From NCBI GenBank assembly GCA_963695175.1, contig CAVOGG010000009.1, positions 310,001 through 374,000 on the forward strand: a DNA stretch of 64,000 nucleotides, in the 5' to 3' direction. The position numbers were made by a program, and so were the translations under genes. The notes under the pieces are model-generated. The model saw nothing but the letters and a program-made list of their open reading frames with translations, made no database searches and was not told the DNA's origin. Positions 35,321 to 46,736 of the stretch are shown one piece after another (the first letter of the stretch is position 1; every line of letters starts with the position of its first letter). Source of the DNA: Fodinibacter sp963695175 (GTDB taxonomy: Bacteria > Actinomycetota > Actinomycetes > Actinomycetales > Dermatophilaceae).

Positions 35321-36523
35321 TCAGTGGACCGTGTCGATCACGCGGCCGGCCGTCGTGTGGCCCAGCCGGTAGCCGTCCTCCATCGCGCGGCGGAAGTGCA
35401 GGCCGCCCCAGATCCGGGCGTGGAACGCGTCGAACTCGAGCGCACTGAGGCTGTCGTAGGTGCGCGTGACCCCACCGGACCTCAACACGAGCGGGATGCC
35501 GTCGCCGAGGGTCCGGCGCAGCACCTCGGCGAACGGCGAGGTCGCCGCGGCGTGCCCACTGGTGTACTCGGAGTAGGCCGGGGTCGGCACGAGGGACGCC
35601 CACGCCACCGGGTGCGGGTTGGTCCCCGGGTTGCCGTCGACCGCGGCAGCGGCGACCGCCTGGAACGGGCGCCAGAAGCCGACCTCGAACTTCAGCCGCC
35701 AGGTCTGGATGAACGAGTTCGCCACGGCGGCGTCGATCCGGGCGAGCAGCCGGGTCGTCGGCAGCAGTCCCAGCGGCTCGGCGTCGAGGAAGTCGCACAG
35801 GGCGTTGCGGTAGGTGAGCACGGGGTTGCCGCCGAAGAACAGGGCGACGGCCGTCTGCTCCGCGGTCCGGTCGGTCCCGGCGATCGAACCCAGCGTGCGC
35901 ACCTCCTCGAAGTCCACCGCGTAGGCCGCGCTCGTGATGGGGTCGGGGCCGCCGACGGGCACCGGTGGCACGTCGACGACGCGGTCCACATAGCCGAGCC
36001 ACGGCAGGAGCATGCCGGTGGGGGGCGGCTGCCAGACCCCGAGGGCCGGGGCCTTGCTGTACACGATGGAGGTGTCGTTGCGGCCGTCCCCGACCCGGGA
36101 GGCGATCATCGCGGCGGCGGCGGCGGCGCCGATGACGACACCGGCATCCTTCTTCGTACCGTCCGGGACCCGGGCCAGGCTGGCGGCGAGGTCGGCATCC
36201 AGGGCGACACCGGAGGCCGGGAAGTACTCCAGCAGCACGTCGTGGGCGGCCGTCGCGACGGCCGCGGCGGCTGCGTGCGTCCCGTGCTTCTGGGCCTTCG
36301 ACGCGGCGTCGTGCACCGCGAGCGAGGTGAACGCGAGGTACAGGGCGCCCAGTGCGGGGGCACTTCCGCGCTCGACGTAGATCGTGCGGGCCGCGCTGCG
36401 CTGCCAGCCGACGGCGACCGAGGCGGCCAGGGGGCCTGCGGAGGCCGCGGCGAGGGGACCGTCCACGAGGGGGAGGAACAGGACGGACGCGGTGGCCGCG
36501 AGAACTCGACGACGTGTTGGCAT
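35321..36523 (-). CDS. Exported vanadium haloperoxidase/PAP2-superfamily protein
   Basis: A 400-residue protein with an N-terminal signal (MPTRRRVLAATASVLFLPLV, possibly Tat because of the arginines). The C-terminal half has the PAP2/vanadium-chloroperoxidase layout: KFEVGFWRPFQA holds the Lys/Arg pair, YTSGHAAATSPFAE the central Ser-Gly-His, and ARIWGGLHFRRAMEDG the last Arg/His. It could be a haloperoxidase or an acid phosphatase, as the two share a fold. The ATG at 36523 has AAAGGTG about 7 bases upstream. It is divergent from a LuxR-type regulator. Confidence 0.8.
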   Translation of the reverse strand: MPTRRRVLAATASVLFLPLVDGPLAAASAGPLAASVAVGWQRSAARTIYVERGSAPALGALYLAFTSLAVHDAASKAQKHGTHAAAAAVATAAHDVLLEYFPASGVALDADLAASLARVPDGTKKDAGVVIGAAAAAAMIASRVGDGRNDTSIVYSKAPALGVWQPPPTGMLLPWLGYVDRVVDVPPVPVGGPDPITSAAYAVDFEEVRTLGSIAGTDRTAEQTAVALFFGGNPVLTYRNALCDFLDAEPLGLLPTTRLLARIDAAVANSFIQTWRLKFEVGFWRPFQAVAAAAVDGNPGTNPHPVAWASLVPTPAYSEYTSGHAAATSPFAEVLRRTLGDGIPLVLRSGGVTRTYDSLSALEFDAFHARIWGGLHFRRAMEDGYRLGHTTAGRVIDTVH

Positions 36524-36720
36524 GGTGCGCACCTTTCGAGTCGGCGTTCGCCCCCAGTGTCGGCACGTCGCAGCGCGGCGACCATTCGCTTTCCGGCGTA
36601 TCTTTTCGCCGCCCGGTGCGGTGGTGACCCGGTAGCACGAAGTGACTATTTACCGCTCGCTCCGGCCGGCGGGAGACTCGGGAGGAACACCGCTCCGGGT
36701 CGGGGGCGGTGGGAGGACAT

Positions 36721-37317
36721 ATGAGCGATCTTCTGCTCGGCGACAGGGAGCAGGCCGCGGTGCGCGCCATCATCGGCTCGGCCCCGTCCCCCGGGGCTGG
36801 TCTACCCGGTGAGTCCGTGCTTGCGGACCTCGCCCGGTTCATCGACTGCGACGACATCGGGATCGCGCTGTGCGACGGCGCTGGTTCCGCGGTGGGCGGG
36901 GCCGCGATGGGTGCCGAGCGGGGTGCCGCCGTGCTCTCCCTGGCAGTGCGCAACGGGCCCGACCGGGTGGTCACGCTCTGGCTGGTGCGTCGCACGAGCG
37001 ACTTCACGGAGCGGGACCGGGCGCTGCTGGCACTCGTCACCCCGGCGCTGGAACGACGGCTGCGGGAGCGGGTGACCTCGGGACTGCCGGCGTCGATCAC
37101 CCTGCAGGAGCGACGGGTGCTCCACCACGTGGCCGCCGGCCTCAGCAACGCGCAGATCGCCGAGCGGCTCGTCGTCGCCCCGGCCACGGTCCGCAAGCAC
37201 CTGGAGAACGCCTACCGCAAGCTCGGGGTGACCAACCGGCTGGCCGCGGTCAACGCCATGGAGGGGATCCGTGCCGTCGCGCCCGATGCCCCGGGTCACC
37301 TCGGTACGCCCGCCTGA
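36721..37317 (+). CDS. LuxR-type transcriptional regulator
   Basis: A 198-residue regulator. A GAF-like or other small sensor region occupies about residues 1-115, with a LuxR helix-turn-helix at the end: LQERRVLHHVAAGLSNAQIAERL (in parts: LSNAQIAERLVVAPATVRKH) near residues 125-170. There is no receiver-domain aspartate and no autoinducer motif. GGGAGGA lies about 5 bases upstream of the ATG at 36721. It shares a 197-base gap, AT-rich for this genome, with the haloperoxidase-like gene, which it may control. Confidence 0.82.
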   Translation: MSDLLLGDREQAAVRAIIGSAPSPGAGLPGESVLADLARFIDCDDIGIALCDGAGSAVGGAAMGAERGAAVLSLAVRNGPDRVVTLWLVRRTSDFTERDRALLALVTPALERRLRERVTSGLPASITLQERRVLHHVAAGLSNAQIAERLVVAPATVRKHLENAYRKLGVTNRLAAVNAMEGIRAVAPDAPGHLGTPA

Positions 37318-37339
37318 CCCGGGGCCACGAGGCCGAGCC

Positions 37340-39001
<1,662 letters not shown>

Positions 39002-39066
39002 GTCGTCGATCCTGTCAGAGGTGTCGCGCGCATCACACCTCCAGGGTGGCCCGGGTCACCCTCCCC

Positions 39067-39086
39067 GTATACCCATAGGGGTATAC
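39067..39086 (+). promoter_or_regulatory. CsoR/CstR-like palindromic operator
   Basis: GTATACCCATAGGGGTATAC is an inverted repeat with perfect 8-base arms (GTATACCC / GGGTATAC) around 4 bases. It strongly resembles the ATACCCn..GGGTAT operators of the CsoR/CstR family, which sense copper or persulfide. Its right half contains TATACC (39082-39087), 6 bases before the ATG at 39094, so binding would block a leaderless promoter. No regulator of the family is encoded in the window. Confidence 0.65.
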
Positions 39087-39093
39087 CTGAAGG

Positions 39094-40338
39094 ATGACCT
39101 CCACCGCGAAGAACCTCGTGGTCCTGGGTGCGGGAACCGCCGGAACCATGGTCGTGAACAAGCTCCGACGTGACCTGCCCACCGAGGACTGGACGATCAC
39201 CGTCGTCGACCGCGACGACATCCACGACTACCAGCCGGGCTACCTCTTCCTGCCGTTCGGGATGACGGCCCCCGACCAGGTCCGCCGCCACACCCGCCCG
39301 CTCATCGCCGACGGTGTCGAACTGGTGCTGGCCGAGGTCGACCGGGTCGACGCGGCGGCGAAGGCGGTGCGCCTTGTCGGCGGTCGAGTGCTTGCCTACG
39401 ACCAGCTGGTCATCGCCACGGGCACCACCCCGCGGCCCGACCAGGTCCCCGGCACGCTGGGCCCGCAGTGGCACCACGAGGTCGGCGAGTTCTACACCTA
39501 CGAGGGCGCGCTCGCCCTTCGTCGACGGCTCGCCGGGTTCAGCGGCGGGCGTCTCGTCGTGCACATCACCGAGATGCCGATCAAGTGCCCCGTCGCGCCG
39601 CTGGAGTTCGCCTTCCTCGCTGACGACTTCCTCACCAGGCGTGGCCTTCGCGACCGCACCGAGCTCGTCTTCGTCACCCCGCTCGACGGCGCCTTCACCA
39701 AGCCGGTCGCGAGCCTGGCCCTCGGCTCCCTGCTCGCGGGGAAGGGCATCACCGTCGAACCGGACTTCATGATCGAACGGATCGACCAGGACCGGAAGGT
39801 CATCGTCTCCTACGACGAGCGCGAGATCGCCTACGACCAGCTCGTGACCGTCCCGCTCAACATGGGTGCTGACTTCGTGGCCCGCTCCGGCCTGGGGGAC
39901 GAGCTCAACTACGTGCCGGTCGACAAGCACACCATGCAGTCCACCGCCCACCCCGAGATCTGGGCGCTCGGCGACGCGGGCAACCTGCCCACCTCGAAGG
40001 CCGGCTCGGTCGCGCACTTCTCCGTCGAGGTCTTCGTCGAGAACTTCCTCGAGCAGGTCGCCGGCCGCCCGATGACGCACTCCTTCGACGGGCACGCCAA
40101 CTGCTTCGTGGAGTCCGGGCACGGCAAGGCCCTGCTCCTCGACTTCAACTACGAGACCCAGCCGCTGACCGGCCACTTCCCCTTCCCCAAGGTCGGCCCG
40201 ATGACGCTGTTGGGGGAGTCGCGCGCCAACCACCTCGGCAAGCTCGCCTTCCGGCACGTCTACTGGAACGCCCTGCTGCCCGGTCGTCCGCTCGGCCTGC
40301 CCGCCGACATGTCGATGACCGGCAAGAACCCCGTGTGA
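39094..40338 (+). CDS. Sulfide:quinone oxidoreductase-like flavoprotein
   Basis: A 414-residue FAD oxidoreductase. The dinucleotide motif is VVLGAGTAG at residues 9-17, and the C-terminal ALGDAGNLPTSKAGSVAH matches the SQR segment that binds the isoalloxazine ring. It has a cysteine in EMPIKCPVAPLEF where SQRs carry a redox cysteine, and few others. It is expected at the membrane, passing electrons from sulfide to quinone. The gene heads a three-gene operon with DsrC/TusE- and DsrE-like proteins, which supports sulfur oxidation or trafficking over NADH oxidation. Confidence 0.85.
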   Translation: MTSTAKNLVVLGAGTAGTMVVNKLRRDLPTEDWTITVVDRDDIHDYQPGYLFLPFGMTAPDQVRRHTRPLIADGVELVLAEVDRVDAAAKAVRLVGGRVLAYDQLVIATGTTPRPDQVPGTLGPQWHHEVGEFYTYEGALALRRRLAGFSGGRLVVHITEMPIKCPVAPLEFAFLADDFLTRRGLRDRTELVFVTPLDGAFTKPVASLALGSLLAGKGITVEPDFMIERIDQDRKVIVSYDEREIAYDQLVTVPLNMGADFVARSGLGDELNYVPVDKHTMQSTAHPEIWALGDAGNLPTSKAGSVAHFSVEVFVENFLEQVAGRPMTHSFDGHANCFVESGHGKALLLDFNYETQPLTGHFPFPKVGPMTLLGESRANHLGKLAFRHVYWNALLPGRPLGLPADMSMTGKNPV

Positions 40339-40363
40339 CCCCACGTCAGGAGAGCAGATCACC

Positions 40364-40678
40364 ATGACCACCACCACGATCGCCGGCCACGACGTCGACG
40401 TGAACGAGGAAGGCTTCCTCACCGAGCCCGCCCAGTGGGACGAGTCGCTCGCCCCTGAGCTCGCGAAGCTGATCGGCCTCGAGCTCACCCACGCGCACTG
40501 GGTTCTCATCCGCTTCCTGCGCGACGACTACGCCGCCCAGGGCCAGACCGCGACCCTGCGCCGCGTGTCGGCCGGGACCGGCGTCCCGGTCAAGGAGCTG
40601 TTCGCCCTCTTCCCCGGCAAGCCCGCCAAGAAGCTGGCCTACGTCTCTGGCCTGCCGAAGCCGAAGGGATGTGTCTGA
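40364..40678 (+). CDS. DsrC/TusE-like sulfur carrier
   Basis: A 104-residue protein of the DsrC/TusE family that carries persulfide sulfur between enzymes. The C-terminal arm GLPKPKGCV ends with the conserved penultimate cysteine, Cys103. The second cysteine that DsrC uses eleven residues earlier is alanine here (Ala92), so only single-cysteine chemistry is possible, as in TusE. AGGAG precedes the ATG by about 10 bases. It lies 25 bases after the SQR-like gene and 2 bases before the DsrE2-like gene. Family assignment is firm; exact partners are inferred. Confidence 0.88.
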   Translation: MTTTTIAGHDVDVNEEGFLTEPAQWDESLAPELAKLIGLELTHAHWVLIRFLRDDYAAQGQTATLRRVSAGTGVPVKELFALFPGKPAKKLAYVSGLPKPKGCV

Positions 40679-40680
40679 CC

Positions 40681-41232
40681 ATGACCACCACCGATGCCGC
40701 ACGCAGCGTCGCCCCGATCATCGTTCCGGCGTTCGACACCCCGAGCAGCGAGGGGCGCAAGCTCGCCATCATCTGCTCCAAGGGCAACCTCGACATGGCC
40801 TACCCCGGCCTGATCCTCGCCAACGCGGCCCTGGGTGAGGGGGTCGAGACCCACCTGTTCTTCACGTTCTGGGGCTTCGACATGATCAACAAGGCGACGA
40901 TGGGCGACCTGAAGTTCTCCTTCGTCGGCAACACCGCGATGCACCCGCCTGGCCACAGCGGCATGGGCATCCACCACATGCTCGGCGCCCTGCCCGGCGC
41001 CACGGCCGCGGCCACGACGATGCTCAAGAAGCAGATCGCCGAGCAGGACGTGCCCGAGGTGCCCGAGTTCCTCGAGCTGCTCTCGGCCTCGGGCGCCCAC
41101 CTGTGGGCCTGCCGGATGTCGGCGGACATGAACCACCTGACCCTGGACGACCTCTACGACGGGGTCGAGGCGATCATCTCGGCGAGCGACTTCATCGACC
41201 TCACCGAGGGCGCCCAGCTGCTCTTCATCTGA
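40681..41232 (+). CDS. DsrE2-like peroxiredoxin-fold sulfurtransferase
   Basis: A 183-residue DsrE/DsrF-family protein. LAIICSKGNLDMAYPGLILA holds one conserved cysteine, near residue 32, and HLWACRMSADMNHL the second, near residue 144, the same pair as in DsrE2 proteins. A hydrophobic GGxx-like helix follows the first. DsrE2 proteins relay sulfane sulfur with Rhd, TusA or DsrC partners. The ATG at 40681 is two bases after the upstream stop; a GTG at 40669 is possible but would overlap. Neither TusA nor rhodanese is encoded nearby. Confidence 0.83.
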   Translation: MTTTDAARSVAPIIVPAFDTPSSEGRKLAIICSKGNLDMAYPGLILANAALGEGVETHLFFTFWGFDMINKATMGDLKFSFVGNTAMHPPGHSGMGIHHMLGALPGATAAATTMLKKQIAEQDVPEVPEFLELLSASGAHLWACRMSADMNHLTLDDLYDGVEAIISASDFIDLTEGAQLLFI

Positions 41233-41261
41233 CTGACCTTCGTCCCTCTCCTCGGGACAAG

Positions 41262-41323
41262 ATCGACCAATAGGTCAAAGTTGTCCCACCCCGGAGCGGG
41301 GCAACATTGACCTATTGGTCGAT
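41262..41323. terminator. Long hairpin with 17-bp perfect arms, probable bidirectional terminator
   Basis: ATCGACCAATAGGTCAA (41262-41278) is the exact reverse complement of TTGACCTATTGGTCGAT (41307-41323). Inside, GTTGTCCC (41280-41287) pairs with GGGGCAAC (41298-41305) around a 10-base loop, so almost the whole 62 bases folds into one stem. It lies between the converging sulfur operon and glgB, which fits a terminator. Each arm also contains its own short palindrome (GACC-AATA-GGTC), so a pair of operator sites is the alternative. Confidence 0.6.
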
Positions 41324-41340
41324 TCAGGCACGCGGGTGGC

Positions 41341-43536
41341 TCAGCCGGCGGCCGGCGCGAGGTAGATGGTGGACAGCTTCGCGACCCGCACGGTGACCGA
41401 CCACGGCTGGTCGTGCCACGGCGAGGCCTCGGCCTCGAGCACGGCTCCGGCCTGGGACGGGCTGCTGGCCTCGTCGAACCCGCTGGTGTCGAGCACGACC
41501 TCCCACTGGCCCTGTCGGGGCACACCGACCCGCACCCACGCCTTGTCGTCGCCGCTGTAGTTGACGACGGTGACGACGACGTCCCCCTGCTGGTCCGGCT
41601 GCGCGAAGCGCAGGTAGGACAGCACGTTGCCGGTGTTGTCGTCGGCGTCGAGCCAGCGGAAGCCGGCGGGCTGGGAGTCCAGCGCCCACATCGACGGGTG
41701 CTCCTGGTAGACCCGGTTGAGCTCCTTGACCAGGGCGTGCACGCGGTAGTGGGCGGCGTGGTCGAGCAGCCACCAGTCGAGTGAGCGGCCGTCGGCCCAC
41801 TCGCCGGGCTGCGCGAACTCGCAGCCCATGAACAGCAGCTGCTTGCCCGGGTGGCTCCACATGTAGGCCAGGAACGCCCGCAGCGTCGCGAGCTGCTCCT
41901 CGCGCGACCCGGGGATCTTGGTGAGCAGCGAGCCCTTGCCGTGCACGACCTCGTCGTGGCTGATCGGCAGCAGGTAGTTCTCGCTGAAGGCGTACATCAG
42001 CGAGAAGGTCAGCAGGTTGTGGTGGTACTGCCGGTGGATCGGCTCCTCCTTGAGGTACCGGAGGGTGTCGTTCATCCAGCCCATGTTCCACTTCAGCCCG
42101 AAGCCCAGGCCGCCACCCGAGGTCGCCCCGGTGACTCCGGGCCACGAGGTCGACTCCTCGGCGATCGTGACGATGCCGGGCACGCGCTTGTACGCCGTCG
42201 CGTTGGCCTCCTGGAGCAGGCCGATCGCCTCGAGGTACTCGCGGCCGCCGTGCACGTTGGGGATCCACTCGCCGTCCTTGCGCGAGTAGTCGAGGTAGAG
42301 CATCGAGGCGACGGCGTCGACCCGCAGCCCGTCGATGTGGAACTCCTCGAGCCAGTACAGCGCGTTCGCGACCAGGAAGTTGCGCACCTCGAGCCGGCCG
42401 AAGTCGAACACGTGGGTGCCCCAGTCGGGCTGGTCACCGCGGCGCGGGTCCGGGTGCTCGTAGAGCGGCAGGCCGTCGAACCGGGCGAGGGCGAACGCGT
42501 CGCGGGGGAAGTGCCCAGGCACCCAGTCGAGGATGACGCCGATGCCGGCCTGGTGCAGGGTGTCGACGAGGTACTTGAAGTCGTCGGGGGTGCCGAACCG
42601 CGCGGTCGGGGCGTAGTACCCGGTCACCTGGTAGCCCCACGACGGGCCGTAGGGGTGCTCCATCACCGGGAGGAACTCGACGTGGGTGAAGCCGAGGTCG
42701 GAGACGTAGTTGACGAGGTGCTCGGCCAGGTCGCGGTAGGACAGTCCCTGGCGCCACGACCCGAGGTGCACCTCGTAGACGCTCATCGGGCCCTGGTGCG
42801 GGTCACGACCGGAGCGCTCGTCCATCCACGACGTGTCGGCCCACTCGTGGCCGGAGTGGTCGACGACCGAACCGGTGTTCGGCGGGCGCTCGGTGCGCCG
42901 CGCCATCGGGTCGGCCTTGGTGCGCACGACGTCGTCGGCGCCGCGGATCTCGTACTTGTAGACGTGGCCGACGCCGACGTCGGGCACGAACAGCTCCCAC
43001 ACCCCCGAGGCGCCGATCAGCCGCATCGGGTGGATCCGGCCGTCCCAGTCGTTGAAGTCGCCGATGACGCGCACCGCCTTGGCCCGCGGCGCCCACACCG
43101 CGAACGACACCCCGTGCACCGCGCCCATCGGCCCGTCGTACTGGTGCAGGCGGGCACCGAGCACGGTCCACAGCTGCTCGTGGCGACCCTCGTTGACCAG
43201 GTGCAGGTCGACCTCGCCGAGCGTCGGCGCGAACCGGTACGGGTCGTCCTGGACGTGCTCTATGCCGTCGGCCCACGCGACGACGAGGCGGTAGTCCATC
43301 GTGCGCGTGGCGTCGGGGCGCACCGCGGTCCACACGCCCTCCGCCTCGTGCGCGAGCTCGAGCTCCTCGCCGTCCTCGAAGCGCACCCGCACCGAGCGGG
43401 CGAGCGGCTTGAGCACCCGCAGTCGCAGACCCCCGGGCTCGAGGTGCTGCCCGAGGAGGTCGTGGGGCTGCTGGTGGCGACCCTGGACGAGCGCGGTGAT
43501 CGCGCCGCTCACCTCAGGGCTGGGCGTGGGGGTCAC
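41341..43536 (-). CDS. glgB: 1,4-alpha-glucan branching enzyme GlgB
   Basis: A 731-residue GH13 branching enzyme that makes alpha-1,6 branch points in glycogen. N-terminal carbohydrate-binding modules (CBM48 near 120-220) precede the barrel. The nucleophile is D407 in GLRVDAVASML and the acid/base E460 in TIAEESTSW, close to D405 and E458 of E. coli. The GTG at 43536 overlaps the mak stop as GTGA, the last gene of the glgE-treS-mak-glgB operon. A frame continuous with the end of a broken mak runs into it but should not be read as one protein. Confidence 0.95.
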   Translation of the reverse strand: MTPTPSPEVSGAITALVQGRHQQPHDLLGQHLEPGGLRLRVLKPLARSVRVRFEDGEELELAHEAEGVWTAVRPDATRTMDYRLVVAWADGIEHVQDDPYRFAPTLGEVDLHLVNEGRHEQLWTVLGARLHQYDGPMGAVHGVSFAVWAPRAKAVRVIGDFNDWDGRIHPMRLIGASGVWELFVPDVGVGHVYKYEIRGADDVVRTKADPMARRTERPPNTGSVVDHSGHEWADTSWMDERSGRDPHQGPMSVYEVHLGSWRQGLSYRDLAEHLVNYVSDLGFTHVEFLPVMEHPYGPSWGYQVTGYYAPTARFGTPDDFKYLVDTLHQAGIGVILDWVPGHFPRDAFALARFDGLPLYEHPDPRRGDQPDWGTHVFDFGRLEVRNFLVANALYWLEEFHIDGLRVDAVASMLYLDYSRKDGEWIPNVHGGREYLEAIGLLQEANATAYKRVPGIVTIAEESTSWPGVTGATSGGGLGFGLKWNMGWMNDTLRYLKEEPIHRQYHHNLLTFSLMYAFSENYLLPISHDEVVHGKGSLLTKIPGSREEQLATLRAFLAYMWSHPGKQLLFMGCEFAQPGEWADGRSLDWWLLDHAAHYRVHALVKELNRVYQEHPSMWALDSQPAGFRWLDADDNTGNVLSYLRFAQPDQQGDVVVTVVNYSGDDKAWVRVGVPRQGQWEVVLDTSGFDEASSPSQAGAVLEAEASPWHDQPWSVTVRVAKLSTIYLAPAAG

Positions 43537-44984
43537 GACGGGTCTCCTTGCGTGGTGGGGTCCTGCGAGAAGTGGGCGGTGAGGCGGCGGACGGCGCCGA
43601 GCGGGATGGCGACCCAGCCGGGCCGGTTGCGGGCCTCGTAGACGACCTCGTACATGGCCTTGTCGAGCTCGAACGCGGCGAGCAGCGCCCCCAGCGAGCG
43701 GGGGTCCTCGCCGGCGCGGGCGGCGTAGCCGTCGAGGAAGGCCTGCTGCGCCGAGGTGACCCAGTCGCGGGCCGAACCCCCGTCGGCCTGCTCCCGCGTG
43801 CCGCCGACGTAGTCGAAGCTGCGCAGCATCCCGGCCACGTCGCGCACCCACTGGTCGGGCAGCGAGCGCTCGGACAGCGGCCGCAGCGGTTCGCCCTCGA
43901 AGTCGAGCAGCACCCAGCCGCGCTCGGACGAGTGCAGCACCTGGCCGAGGTGGTAGTCGCCGTGGATGCGCTGCAGGGGAGGCCAGTGCGCGTCGGCGGC
44001 AGCGCGCAGCACCGCGTCGACCGGGCCGCGCACGTCCTCGAGCTCGGGTGCCTCGGCGACCGCCGCCTCGAAGCGGGCCCGCATCTCGTCGACGATCGTC
44101 ACCGCCTGCTCGTGGCTGGTCGGCTCCGTGCCGAGCGCATCGGCGAGGGTGCCGTGCACCTCGGCCGTGGCCTCGCCCAGCGCCCGGGCGGGCTCGGCGA
44201 AGTCGGTGCCTGCCTCCGCGGCGTGCAGGGCCACCCGCCAGGCGTCCTCGACGCCGGCCAGGAACTCCTGGGCGAAGGCCAGGTGCCCGGATGCCGGCTG
44301 GTCGCCCTCCGTACCCGGGTGCGGCCAGTGCGCGGTCACCGACCCGACGACCGCGGGCACCCGGCGCGACCCGGCGTCGACGAGCGCACCCTGCAGCACG
44401 ACGTCGGGGTTGTCGCCGGGGGACAGCATCCGGAAGACCTTGACGATGAGCGGGGTGTGGTGGCCGTCGGGCAGGTCGCCGTCGAGGATGACCGAGGTGT
44501 TGGACTGCTCGCCGGACAGCACGCGGGAGCTGCGCACGTGCACCTCGGTACTCCAGCTGGGCTGCGGCACACCGGCGACCGACTCCTCGACCGCGCCGGA
44601 GACCTTCGAGGACGCAGCCCGGGCCCGGCCCTGGATCAGCTCGAGCAGCTGGGCGGCGTAGACCGGGTCGTGCGGGCCGTCGTACACCCACCGCCGGCCG
44701 AGCACCGAGTGCTCCATGGTGCCGACGCAGGGCGTGGTCGGCGCTGCCGAGCGGCTCACCGCGGTAGGTGAGGGGCACCTGGTAGACGATCGGCTCCGGG
44801 CCGGACTCGTCGGCCACGATGAGCGTCTCGACGCCCACCTCGCCCTCGGGGTCGTCGAGCCGCCAGCTGGCGAGCCGGCGCAGCTTCGGCTGCTGCCCCT
44901 TCGCGGCGTACCAGCGCTGCGCGCCCATCCAGCCCTGGACGAGCTCGATCTTCGAGCGGGCTCAGGGAGGCGCCGGTGTGGATC

Positions 44985-45001
<17 letters not shown>
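43533..45001 (-). pseudogene. mak: Maltokinase Mak, two frameshifts
   Basis: Mak phosphorylates maltose to maltose 1-phosphate for GlgE. The kinase core is intact from about 44724 to the stop (HGDYHLGQVLHSSERGWVLLDFEGEPLR is the catalytic and metal region, in parts HGDYHLGQ and LLDFEG). Upstream, the N terminus VAEIHTGASLSP is in one frame, KIELVQGWMGAQRWYAAKG in the next, and VGTMEHSVLGRRWVYDG in the third. Removing one base near 44962-44968 and one at about 44727 gives a single protein of about 490 residues. Operon overlaps on both sides are preserved, so sequencing error is a real possibility. Confidence 0.82.

Positions 45002-46732
<1,731 letters not shown>

Positions 46733-46736
<4 letters not shown>

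Noticed and set aside
41341..44928. A single 1195-residue Mak-GlgB fusion
   Set aside because: The frame joins an N-terminal piece of mak to glgB through arginine-rich nonsense; GlgB has its own GTG overlapping the mak stop, and the true Mak core is in another frame.
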